Positions 1-8,369 of a DNA stretch of 64,000 bases are shown here, piece by piece. Location: positions 372,001-436,000 of the forward strand of contig CABIXN010000002.1 of the NCBI GenBank assembly GCA_902362715.1. The letters are read 5' to 3'. A program made the translations under genes and the position numbers. How positions within the stretch are numbered: position 1 is the first letter of the stretch; each line of letters begins with the position of its first letter. The notes under the pieces are model-generated. The model was not told the DNA's origin. It saw only the letters and a program-made list of their open reading frames with translations, and did no database searches. The DNA comes from Lachnospiraceae bacterium (GTDB taxonomy: Bacteria; Bacillota; Clostridia; Lachnospirales; Lachnospiraceae).

Positions 1-1
1 G

Positions 2-226
2 CGGAGAAAGAGGAAGTACCGCAGGCTGTCCCGCTATGAGAAAAAAGCGAAGAAAGCAGCAAAAAAGAAGGCGGCGAAGGAGGAAAAGGCCAGGAAGAAA
101 GCAGAAAAAAGAGAGAAGCGCAAGCCTGCGCAGCGGCAGAAAAGTGCATCCACAGAACGGGTTGTCCAGAGACAGGGTAAGCCCTATCCAGGGCAGGCTG
201 TCCGCCAGAAAGCTGCAGTCAGTTCC
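2..226 (+). other. Basic open frame continuous with virB4
   Basis: The reading frame of the VirB4 gene stays open from base 2 up to its first ATG at 227. It encodes about 75 residues very rich in Lys, Arg, Ala and Glu, with a pattern such as SRYEKKAKKAAKK. This may be an N-terminal extension of VirB4, or the end of an upstream gene (a PrgI-type protein normally precedes VirB4 in this element family) fused in frame. No convincing ribosome binding site stands in front of 227, which keeps the first option open. The window edge prevents a decision. Confidence 0.4.
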
Positions 227-2596
227 ATGAGCGGATCGCAAAGAAAAACGAAGAAAAAAGCGGAGGAGAAGCGCCTGTCAGCGCAGAAATCTATCCCCTA
301 CCGGGAAATGGCAAGAGATGGGATCTGCCGGGTGCAGGATAAGTATTATTCCAAAACCATCCGTTTTTATGACATTAACTATCAGTTGGCGCAGAATGAG
401 GACAAGAACGCTATTTTTGAAAATTGGTGTGATTTCCTCAATTACTTTGACAGCAGTATCCATTTTCAGTTGTCCTTTATCAACCACCACAGCAACATGA
501 AGGAATTTGAATCGGTAATCCAGATCAAGCCCCGGCATGACGTTTTTGATGATGTGCGGATGGAGTACGCACAGATGCTGAAAAACCAGCTTGCCAAAGG
601 GAACAACGGCCTGGTGCGGACAAAGTATATCACCTTTGGGATTGAAGCCGAAAATATCCGGGAGGCAAAGCCGAAACTGGAGCGGATCGAGACGGACATC
701 CTGAATAATTTTAAGGTACTGGGCGTGTCCGCCTATCCGTTGGATGGCCGGGAACGGCTGCAGATCATGTACGAGACGTTCAATCCGGAAGAGAAAGTGC
801 CGTTTCAGTTTTCCTTTGACCAGGTGCTGCGCTCCGGTATGGGGACAAAGGACTTTATCGCTCCCACAAGTTTCCTGTTTAAGAATGGAAAGGACTTTAT
901 GATGGGGAATACCCTGGGAGCGGTGTCTTATCTGCAGATTCTGGCTCCTGAGCTGACTGACCGGATGCTTGCGGAGTTCCTGGACATGGACAGGAACCTG
1001 ATCGTCAACCTGCATATCCAGTCTTTAGACCAGATGAAGGCGATCAAGCTGGTGAAAAGCAAGGTAACAGACATCAATCGGATGAAGATTGAGGAGCAGA
1101 AAAAAGCGGTGCGCTCCGGATATGATATGGACATCATTCCGTCAGACCTGAATACCTACGGCGGGGAGGCAAAGAGGCTCTTGGAAGATCTTCAGTCCAG
1201 AAACGAGCGGATGTTCCTTGTGACGATTGTATTTCTGAATACGGCAAAAACGAAGCAGGAATTAGATAATGCGGTGTTCCAGACAGCGGGTATTGCACAG
1301 AAATATAACTGTTCCCTGCGCCGTCTGGATTATATGCAGGAGCCGGGACTGATGAGCAGTCTTCCGCTTGGATTGAACCTGATCCCTATTAAGCGGGCGC
1401 TGACCACTACGTCTACGGCTATTTTTGTGCCTTTCACCACGCAGGAGCTGTTCATGGAAGGGGAATCTCTCTACTATGGGCTGAACGCCCTTTCCAACAA
1501 CATGATCATGGTAGACCGGAAAAAGCTGAAGAACCCAAATGGTTTGATTTTGGGAACACCCGGTTCCGGAAAATCTTTCTCTGCAAAGAGGGAGATCACC
1601 AACGCTTTTTTTGTTACCCAGGATGACATCATTATCGGAGATCCGGAGGGGGAATACTATCCCCTTGTCAATGCCCTGGGCGGCCAGGTGATCCATATTT
1701 CGCCCACAAGCCATGACTATATCAATCCCATGGACATCAACCTGGATTATTCTGATGACGATAACCCGCTGGGATTTAAGAGTGATTTTATTTTGTCCCT
1801 TTGCGAGCTGATCATGGGGAGCCGGAACGGAATTGAAGCGGAGGAAAAGTCGGTCATTGACCGATGCCTGCCGTTGGTGTATCAGCAATACTTTGAAGCG
1901 CCGGTGCCGGAAAATATGCCTGTCCTGGGGGATCTGTATGAGTGCCTGCGCCGGCAGAAGGAAGTCCAGGCACAGCGGATCGCCACGGCATTGGAGATCT
2001 ACGTCAACGGCTCCTTAAAAGTATTTAACCACCGCACCAACGTGGAGCTAAACAATCGGATTGTGTGCTTTGATATTAAAGACCTGGGAAAACAGCTTAA
2101 AAAGCTGGGGATGCTGATTGTCCAGGATCAGGTATGGAACCGTGTGACGGTGAACCGGGCGGCCCATAAGTCTACCCGGTACTATATTGACGAGTTCCAC
2201 CTTCTCTTAAAAGAGGAGCAGACAGCGGCGTATTCCGTGGAAATCTGGAAGCGTTTCCGTAAATGGGGCGGTATCCCAACAGGAATTACACAGAACATTA
2301 AAGACCTGCTGGCCAGCCGGGAGATCGAGAACATCTTTGAAAACTCGGACTTTATCTATATGCTTAACCAGGCGTCAGGAGACAGGCAGATTCTGGCGAA
2401 ACAGCTCAATATTTCTCCCCATCAGCTATCCTATGTGACCAACAGCGGGGAAGGGGAGGGGCTAATCTTTTATGGCAGTACCATTATCCCGTTTAAGGAT
2501 AAGTTTGATAAATCCCTGCGCCTGTATTCTCTGATGACAACCAAAGTATCTGACCTGGAGGAACAGGAGGAGCGGAAGAAAAACGGCAGCGCATGA
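227..2596 (+). CDS. VirB4-like conjugal transfer ATPase, CD1110 family
   Basis: This is the motor ATPase of the ICE type IV secretion channel, acting at the inner face of the membrane. The 789-residue length fits the CD1110-type VirB4 family of Tn1549/CTn4-like elements. A Walker A motif, GTPGSGKS, lies at residues 443-450 and a Walker B motif, YYIDE, around residues 653-656. The N-terminal third carries the family-typical stretch FYDINYQLAQNEDK. The gene is followed after 22 bases by the CD1108-type wall hydrolase, the expected neighbour. The ATG at 227 has no good ribosome binding site and the frame is open upstream, so the true start may lie earlier. Function is known from the family; the start is uncertain. 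Confidence 0.93.
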   Translation: MSGSQRKTKKKAEEKRLSAQKSIPYREMARDGICRVQDKYYSKTIRFYDINYQLAQNEDKNAIFENWCDFLNYFDSSIHFQLSFINHHSNMKEFESVIQIKPRHDVFDDVRMEYAQMLKNQLAKGNNGLVRTKYITFGIEAENIREAKPKLERIETDILNNFKVLGVSAYPLDGRERLQIMYETFNPEEKVPFQFSFDQVLRSGMGTKDFIAPTSFLFKNGKDFMMGNTLGAVSYLQILAPELTDRMLAEFLDMDRNLIVNLHIQSLDQMKAIKLVKSKVTDINRMKIEEQKKAVRSGYDMDIIPSDLNTYGGEAKRLLEDLQSRNERMFLVTIVFLNTAKTKQELDNAVFQTAGIAQKYNCSLRRLDYMQEPGLMSSLPLGLNLIPIKRALTTTSTAIFVPFTTQELFMEGESLYYGLNALSNNMIMVDRKKLKNPNGLILGTPGSGKSFSAKREITNAFFVTQDDIIIGDPEGEYYPLVNALGGQVIHISPTSHDYINPMDINLDYSDDDNPLGFKSDFILSLCELIMGSRNGIEAEEKSVIDRCLPLVYQQYFEAPVPENMPVLGDLYECLRRQKEVQAQRIATALEIYVNGSLKVFNHRTNVELNNRIVCFDIKDLGKQLKKLGMLIVQDQVWNRVTVNRAAHKSTRYYIDEFHLLLKEEQTAAYSVEIWKRFRKWGGIPTGITQNIKDLLASREIENIFENSDFIYMLNQASGDRQILAKQLNISPHQLSYVTNSGEGEGLIFYGSTIIPFKDKFDKSLRLYSLMTTKVSDLEEQEERKKNGSA

Positions 2597-2618
2597 AATA
2601 GGGAGAAGGTGAAGAATA

Positions 2619-5102
2619 TTGCAGGAATATAAAGCCAGGGATAAAACTGTCCGCAAGATGAGCCGGGACGGGCTGACGGAGGAAAACCTGCACAGCGGCG
2701 AGACTGTCCGTGTCAGCCACCGGGAGCGGGAGGAGCGGATACTGCCGAAGCAGGCAGAGGACATTCCCTTTTCCCCGGCAGAGAAAGCACCGGAGCAGAC
2801 AGCAGAGGGCAGGAAGCGCAGGCAGAAGTTAATGGATCAGCCGGAGACGGGGCAAGGGGAGGCTTCTCCCCATGCCGTCGGCATGGAAACCGCAGGGACA
2901 GATGGTTTAGGTGGAACTGATCCGGCGATCCGCCCTGGTTCCATGACAGGAAATACGGCAGAATCGGGACAGGCGGAGCCTGCCGGAGAGGAAAATCCGG
3001 CATCTGCCGCCCATAGCAGTATCCGGGAACAGTCCTTCCGCTCCGGAAACATCCGGGGGCACCCGTCCGATACGTCAGCGTTGCTGGAATCTGTGTCAGA
3101 GGTTTCCCACCTGCGGAAGAAAAAGATGGTGCAGGAGTACGCCCGAAAAGGGCAGGGGAAGCCGGAGGATGCTGCCACCATAGAGGACTTCCGGGAGGAG
3201 ATCAAAGGGAAAACCAAACGGGAGCAGATCCAGAAAGAGCAGAAAAAGGCGGGGCGGTTATCTTTTGATAAAGAAAACGGCATGGTGCGTGGGGCCGGTA
3301 TGGGGATTTCAAAGAAGGCAGTTTCAGCGGCGGCAGGTTCCGCCGCTGTTTACGTCCATGGCAAAACCCATGAAGCGGAGCAGGAAAACGCTGCCGTGGA
3401 GGGAACACACCGGGCAGAGCTGATGGCGGAAAGCGCCCTCCGGTACGCCATGCACCGGACAAGCCGTGGCCTGCATAAGAGAAATGCACGTCTGAAAGAG
3501 TCGGTTTCCCCAGAGGAAGGAAAAGGCCGTTTTTTCTATGGGACAGCACAGGAAGCCGGGGAGAAAGCCGCCAGCAAGGCGGCACGAGACGCAGACCAGG
3601 CAAAAAAGGGAATCCTGCAAAAGTTCTGGCAGAAGCGCCAGTATAAGAAGGCGTATCAGGCGGCAAAAAAAGGAGGAAAAACGGCGGCAGGGACGGCAAA
3701 AGCCACACAGACTATGGCTTCCAAAGCAAGGGGTGTAGTTTCTGCTGTTCTCGGAAGAACTAAGGGGATCATTGCCATAGTAGTAGCGGTGGGATTGTTC
3801 TTCGTAATGATCGCTTCCCTTCTGGCAAGCTGCGGCGCTTCTATTCAGGGCGGGGCGGCATCTACCATTGTCAGCACGACCTATGCCAGTACGGACGAGG
3901 ATATTTATGCGGTGGAGGATGCGTATTTGGAACTGGAAGAGGCATTAAATGAGCAGATTAACAGCATGGAGAGCCGGCATCCCGGCTATGACGAGTACCG
4001 TTATCAGATTGACGAGATTTCTCACAATCCGTATCACCTGATCTCTTATTTTTCCGCAAAGTACGGGGAATTTACCTATGAACAGGTGAAGGATGAGATC
4101 GAGGAAATCTTTCAGCGCCAGTACAGTATTACTACGGAAAGCACACGGGAGACAGTGACAGAGACAAAGATGGTGCGGGTGGGGGAATCTTTGGGGCAGG
4201 TCGTAACCAGCGGGTACTGCAGTTGTTCCATCTGCTGCGGCCAGTGGGCCGGCGGCCCTACGGCAAGCGGCGTTTATCCTACGGCTAACCATACCATTGC
4301 TGTGGATGCCAGCAATCCCTTTGTGCCGATTGGAACGAAAGTCATTATGAACGGCGTGGAGTATGTGGTGGAAGATACAGGAGCCTTTGCCCGGTACGGG
4401 GTACAGTTTGATGTGTATTACAGCGACCATGCCGCCGCATCCGCCCACGGACACCAGACCTGGGAAGCCTATCTTGCGGATGACAATGGCAGCCAGGAAG
4501 TAGAAGTGACGACCACACAGGAAGTGAACCGGCTGGACGTGACGCTGACCAACCACGGGCTGGACGCCGTACTGCGGGAATTGATGGACGAGAACGAGGA
4601 AGGGCGTTATGACCTTTATAACGGTACATACGGGAACCGGGATTATCTGTTTGATACGGAAACCCTTCCGGGAGGCGGCGGTGATTTTGGCTATGAGATC
4701 CCGGCGGAAGCTCTGACAGACCAGAAATTCGCTAACATGATCCGTGAAGCGGAGAAATACCTGGGGTATCCCTATGTGTGGGGTGGCAGTTCCCCGTCTA
4801 CCAGCTTTGACTGTTCCGGGTTTGTAAGCTGGGTGATCAATAACTGCGGGAACGGCTGGAACATCGGCAGGCAGACTACAGACGGACTGATGGGATACTG
4901 TTCCGAAGTTTCCCCGGCAGAAGCAAAACCGGGAGACCTGATCTTCTTCCAGGGGACTTACGATACGCCGGGAGCCAGCCATGTAGGGATTTATGTGGGG
5001 GACAACATGATGATCCACTGTGGAAATCCCATCCAGTATACAAGCATTGCGTCCTCTTACTGGCAGGAGCATTTCCTGGCGTTTGGACGGATTCATGGAT
5101 AA
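2619..5102 (+). CDS. CD1108-type conjugation wall hydrolase (3D + NlpC/P60)
   Basis: Membrane-anchored peptidoglycan hydrolase, expected to open the wall for the conjugation channel. The first 370 residues are charged and low in complexity (Lys, Glu, Arg, Ala), likely cytoplasmic. One membrane segment lies near residues 385-408. A 3D-type domain follows near 525-600 (GYCSCSICCGQW, then a VVEDTG stretch). The C-terminal NlpC/P60 peptidase domain starts near 705 with YLGYPYVWGG; the likely nucleophile is Cys732 in FDCSG and the likely His is His788 in ASHVGIY. I chose the TTG start at 2619 because GGGAGAAGG lies 9 bases upstream. It stands 22 bases after virB4 and ahead of the DUF4315 gene, as in CTn4-like elements. 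Confidence 0.92.
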   Translation: MQEYKARDKTVRKMSRDGLTEENLHSGETVRVSHREREERILPKQAEDIPFSPAEKAPEQTAEGRKRRQKLMDQPETGQGEASPHAVGMETAGTDGLGGTDPAIRPGSMTGNTAESGQAEPAGEENPASAAHSSIREQSFRSGNIRGHPSDTSALLESVSEVSHLRKKKMVQEYARKGQGKPEDAATIEDFREEIKGKTKREQIQKEQKKAGRLSFDKENGMVRGAGMGISKKAVSAAAGSAAVYVHGKTHEAEQENAAVEGTHRAELMAESALRYAMHRTSRGLHKRNARLKESVSPEEGKGRFFYGTAQEAGEKAASKAARDADQAKKGILQKFWQKRQYKKAYQAAKKGGKTAAGTAKATQTMASKARGVVSAVLGRTKGIIAIVVAVGLFFVMIASLLASCGASIQGGAASTIVSTTYASTDEDIYAVEDAYLELEEALNEQINSMESRHPGYDEYRYQIDEISHNPYHLISYFSAKYGEFTYEQVKDEIEEIFQRQYSITTESTRETVTETKMVRVGESLGQVVTSGYCSCSICCGQWAGGPTASGVYPTANHTIAVDASNPFVPIGTKVIMNGVEYVVEDTGAFARYGVQFDVYYSDHAAASAHGHQTWEAYLADDNGSQEVEVTTTQEVNRLDVTLTNHGLDAVLRELMDENEEGRYDLYNGTYGNRDYLFDTETLPGGGGDFGYEIPAEALTDQKFANMIREAEKYLGYPYVWGGSSPSTSFDCSGFVSWVINNCGNGWNIGRQTTDGLMGYCSEVSPAEAKPGDLIFFQGTYDTPGASHVGIYVGDNMMIHCGNPIQYTSIASSYWQEHFLAFGRIHG

Positions 5103-5119
5103 GAGAGAAGGTGAGCGAT

Positions 5120-5458
5120 ATGAACCGGAAACTGCACCGGGTTCTGGACGAGATCCGGAGAACGGAAAAGAAGATTGCCGAGTGGCAGGAACATTTAAAA
5201 CAACTGAAACTTCTGGCGGAACAGTTGGAAAACCAGGAGATTGTAAAAACCATCCGGTCTATGAAGCTGGACAGCCACCGGATGTTAGAGCTTTTGGAGG
5301 GGATTCAGGAGGGGACAGTTTCCATTTCCCTCCCGGCAGAAGAACCGGAGACAGGAACTGCAGACGGGGAAAACAGTACAGGGCCGGATAGCCATCCGGA
5401 AGAAATGGCGCAGAAAACAGCGCCGGAAAGAGAGGTTAAAGACGATGAGGAAACTTAA
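5120..5458 (+). CDS. DUF4315 family ICE protein
   Basis: Small coiled-coil-like protein of 112 residues. The first 60 residues form a heptad-like helix (RRTEKKIAEWQEHLKQLKLL), and the tail is acidic and Pro/Glu-rich. It matches the DUF4315 family found between the CD1108-type hydrolase and the CD1107-type protein in Tn1549/CTn4-like elements; the molecular role is unknown. A GTG at 5111 is in frame but sits directly on the AGAGAAGG ribosome binding site, so I prefer the ATG at 5120, which has normal spacing. The 3' end overlaps the next gene by 14 bases, suggesting translational coupling. Confidence 0.85.
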   Translation: MNRKLHRVLDEIRRTEKKIAEWQEHLKQLKLLAEQLENQEIVKTIRSMKLDSHRMLELLEGIQEGTVSISLPAEEPETGTADGENSTGPDSHPEEMAQKTAPEREVKDDEET

Positions 5459-6179
5459 AAAATGGCTTATGGTGTTTGCAATGGCGGCGGGAGTACTTTC
5501 CTCCACCGCTATGACTGCCTTTGCCTATACCGGGGATGTGGAACAGGAAGGGACAGCGGCAGAGGAAACAGCACAGGGAAGCACGGAGACGGTGATTCCG
5601 GAACAGGCGGCAGATTCCGGACAGACGGAAGGGAATGCCCAGTCAGGAACCCAGGCAGCCGGGGAGGGGATGCCTTTTTCCATTCCGGGAAACGGGGAGG
5701 TGCTGGACGATAAACAGGAGGATGGGACAAAGGAGTTCCTGACCATCCAGACGAAAAACGGCAATACCTTTTTCCTGGTGTTAGACCGTTCCAGTAATAC
5801 AGAGAATGTGTATATGCTCTCCATGGTAGACGAGAATGACCTGGCGGAGTTTATGGATGAGACGCAGACGGAGGAGACGCCCCAGGTAGTGATTCCGGAG
5901 ACGGAAGTGCCGGCAGAAACCGGGACGGAGAGTGAAACCGGATCGGAAACAGTACAGCCAGAAGAGGATGGCGGCATGAACACCGGGGCGCTCCTGGCGA
6001 TTGGACTTCTGGCGGCAGGCGGGATCGGAGCCGGCTATTATTTTAAGGTCGTGAAGCCGAAGAAAGAGGAAGCCCAGGAGGAAGGCGAGGACTTGGAGTT
6101 CTATGACGGCGGCGCTTACGTCAATGAAGATCCTGAAGAAAAAGAAGAAACAGCAGACGAAGAAGAGAAAGAAGCATAA
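5445..6179 (+). CDS. CD1107-type mobile element membrane protein (DUF4366)
   Basis: Surface-anchored protein of 244 residues. An N-terminal signal peptide covers about residues 1-27 (MRKLKKWLMVFAMAAG onward, ending AFA). A long extracellular part is rich in Glu, Thr, Gly and Pro, with a folded core around residues 85-140 (FLTIQTKNGNTFFLVLDR). One membrane segment near 182-202 (GALLAIGLLAAGGIGAGYYF) is followed by an acidic cytoplasmic tail. It fits the CD1107/DUF4366 family that accompanies the conjugation genes; its role in the mating channel is not established. It overlaps the DUF4315 gene and is followed by a hairpin terminator at 6212. Confidence 0.87.
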   Translation: MRKLKKWLMVFAMAAGVLSSTAMTAFAYTGDVEQEGTAAEETAQGSTETVIPEQAADSGQTEGNAQSGTQAAGEGMPFSIPGNGEVLDDKQEDGTKEFLTIQTKNGNTFFLVLDRSSNTENVYMLSMVDENDLAEFMDETQTEETPQVVIPETEVPAETGTESETGSETVQPEEDGGMNTGALLAIGLLAAGGIGAGYYFKVVKPKKEEAQEEGEDLEFYDGGAYVNEDPEEKEETADEEEKEA

Positions 6180-6211
6180 GCGCAGTCAAAGTAAGAAGAA
6201 AAAGGAACGGG

Positions 6212-6240
6212 GCAGCCGGGAAGCCGGCTGCTTTCTTTTA
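6212..6240 (+). terminator. Rho-independent terminator after the CD1107-type gene
   Basis: A perfect 8-bp stem, GCAGCCGG with CCGGCTGC, closes a GAAG loop and is followed by TTTCTTTTA. It lies between the CD1107-type gene and topB, so it probably ends or attenuates the VirB4-CD1107 transcript. Confidence 0.85.
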
Positions 6241-6269
6241 TACAGGCGCAAAGCCGGAAAGGAGTATGG

Positions 6270-8354
6270 ATGTATTTAGTGTTAGGGGAAAAACCCAGTG
6301 TGGCTTTAGGATATGCGAAAGTGCTGGGGGCGAAGAAACGGCAGGACGGCTATCTGGAGGGAAATGGATGGCTGGTAAGCTGGTGCCTGGGGCATCTGGC
6401 GGAGTATGTGCTGCCGGAGGAATATGATGAGAAATACCGGAAGTGGGAGTTTAACGATCTCCCGATCCTGCCGGAAGAATGGCGGCTGGCTGTGGCGAAA
6501 GATAAAAAGGCGCAATTTGCTGTGTTAAAAAAACTGCTGAACCGGAAAGATGTGGATTATGTGGTCAACGGCTGTGACGCCGGACGGGAGGGAGAGCTGA
6601 TCTTTGGCCGTGTCTATGAATTGTCCGGGAGCCGTCTCCCCGTCAAGCGGATCTGGATCAGTTCGATGGAAGATACGGCGATCCGGGAAGGATTTGACCA
6701 CCTGAAAGATGGCGCAGAATACCAGAATCTCTATGAAGCGGCTGTCTGCAGGGCGAAAGCGGACTGGCTGATCGGGATGAACGCTACCAGGGCGTTTACC
6801 ACAAAATATTTTAAACGGCTGGTGGTGGGGCGGGTACAGACGCCTACTTTGGCTATGCTGGTGGAGCGGGGAGGACAGATCGCACATTTCCAGAAAGAAA
6901 AATACTATAACCTGCATTTAGACTGTGACGGATTGGAGGTTGTCAAAGAAAAGCTGTTTGACGCCGGGGAAGCAAAACGGATAAAAGAAGCCTGTGAGGG
7001 CGGAACAGCTACCGTGGAATCCTGCGTATCAACGGAAAAGGCTGTCTCACCGCCGAAGCTGTATGACCTGACCACACTCCAGAGGGAAAGCAACCGTTAC
7101 TTTGGATACACGGCAAAAGAGACATTGGACTTTACCCAGAGCCTTTATGAGAAAAAGCTGGTAACCTATCCACGGACAGACAGCCAGTATCTGACAGAGG
7201 ACATGGAGCAGACTGCAGGGCAGGCGATTGCAATGGCGTGTGAGAAATATGGCTTCTCCCAGGTATATCCACCGGAACCGGATGTAAAGCGCACCATGGA
7301 TAACAGCAAAGTCTCGGATCACCATGCGATCATCCCTACGGCAGAGCTAAAGGGCTATGACCTTCAGGAGCTGTCCAAAGGGGAGCAGGACATCCTGCGG
7401 CTGATCGGCGTCCGACTTCTCTGTGCCGGAGCGCACAAGCACGTCTATCAGGAAACGGAGATCACCGTGTCCTGTGCCGGAGAAATGTTCCAGGCAAAAG
7501 GGAAAGCCGTTCTGGAAATGGGCTGGAAAGCAGTAGAAGCAGCGTTTCGTGAACGTTTAGGCGCAAAAAGCCGGAAGGACGGGGAGGAGCGAACCATTCC
7601 CGCCGTGACAGAGGGGCAGACTTTCCATCCGGTCATGGCCAGTATATCGGAGCATTTTACAACGCCGCCGAAGCCATACAGTGAGGACACCCTGCTATCC
7701 GCCATGGAGACCGCCGGCAATCAGGCATTTGACGAGGAGACAGAGAAAAAAGGTCTTGGCACACCAGCGACTAGGGCGTCCATTATTGAAAAGCTGGTAT
7801 CTTCCGGCTATGCGGAGAGAAAAGGGAAACAGATCGTGGCAACAAAGGATGGGGCGGATCTGATCTCTGTGCTGCCGGAGTACCTGCGGTCAGCAGCCAT
7901 GACTGCTGAATGGGAGAATCGGCTGCTTCGGATGGAGAAAGGGAAAATTGGAAGCGCAGAATTTCTGGACGGCATTGTAGAGCTGATTGACCGGATGCTG
8001 TTGGAGTGCGGGGAACTGTCCGTGGAGGAGCAGAACCGCTTTTATCCCAGGGAGCAGATCGGCGTCTGTCCGGTCTGCGGCAGTCCGGTCTATGAGAGTA
8101 AGCGGAATTTTTTCTGCGGGAGGCGGGAGTGTTCCTTTGCTCTCTGGAAAGAGAACCGGTATCTGTCCGGGATGAGGAAAGTTATTGATAAAAAAATGGC
8201 GGCAGAGCTTTTAAAAGACGGGCGGACATATGTGCCGGATCTGTATTCCCAGAAAAAAGGGAGAAACTTTGCGGCCTATCTCTGCATGGATACGGAAGAT
8301 GGAAAAGCCAGTTTCCGGCTGGAGTTCCCGAAAAAGAAAGGAAAGAAAAAATAA
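6270..8354 (+). CDS. topB: DNA topoisomerase III (type IA)
   Basis: Type IA topoisomerase of 694 residues that passes single DNA strands through a transient break; in ICEs it is thought to help DNA processing during transfer. The TOPRIM start is visible as LVLGEKPSVA with the general-acid Glu7, and the acidic motif appears as CDAGREGELIF. The catalytic tyrosine is Tyr300 in LVTYPRTDSQYL. A C-terminal C4 zinc finger follows (CPVCGSPVY ... CGRREC, around residues 595-615). The ATG at 6270 has GGAAAGGAG 5 bases upstream. It sits between the CD1107-type gene and the giant helicase gene, the usual place in this ICE family. Confidence 0.95.
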   Translation: MYLVLGEKPSVALGYAKVLGAKKRQDGYLEGNGWLVSWCLGHLAEYVLPEEYDEKYRKWEFNDLPILPEEWRLAVAKDKKAQFAVLKKLLNRKDVDYVVNGCDAGREGELIFGRVYELSGSRLPVKRIWISSMEDTAIREGFDHLKDGAEYQNLYEAAVCRAKADWLIGMNATRAFTTKYFKRLVVGRVQTPTLAMLVERGGQIAHFQKEKYYNLHLDCDGLEVVKEKLFDAGEAKRIKEACEGGTATVESCVSTEKAVSPPKLYDLTTLQRESNRYFGYTAKETLDFTQSLYEKKLVTYPRTDSQYLTEDMEQTAGQAIAMACEKYGFSQVYPPEPDVKRTMDNSKVSDHHAIIPTAELKGYDLQELSKGEQDILRLIGVRLLCAGAHKHVYQETEITVSCAGEMFQAKGKAVLEMGWKAVEAAFRERLGAKSRKDGEERTIPAVTEGQTFHPVMASISEHFTTPPKPYSEDTLLSAMETAGNQAFDEETEKKGLGTPATRASIIEKLVSSGYAERKGKQIVATKDGADLISVLPEYLRSAAMTAEWENRLLRMEKGKIGSAEFLDGIVELIDRMLLECGELSVEEQNRFYPREQIGVCPVCGSPVYESKRNFFCGRRECSFALWKENRYLSGMRKVIDKKMAAELLKDGRTYVPDLYSQKKGRNFAAYLCMDTEDGKASFRLEFPKKKGKKK

Positions 8355-8369
8355 CGCAGGAGGATCTAT

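Noticed and set aside
36..230. Arg-rich 64-codon frame at the window start
   Set aside because: Another frame of the same bases (open with VirB4) has more normal protein composition; this one is almost only Arg, Lys and Gln.
3945..5096. Long minus-strand reading frame of 383 codons
   Set aside because: It lies wholly opposite the wall hydrolase gene, which has clear 3D and NlpC/P60 motifs. The minus product has no recognisable domain or ribosome binding site.
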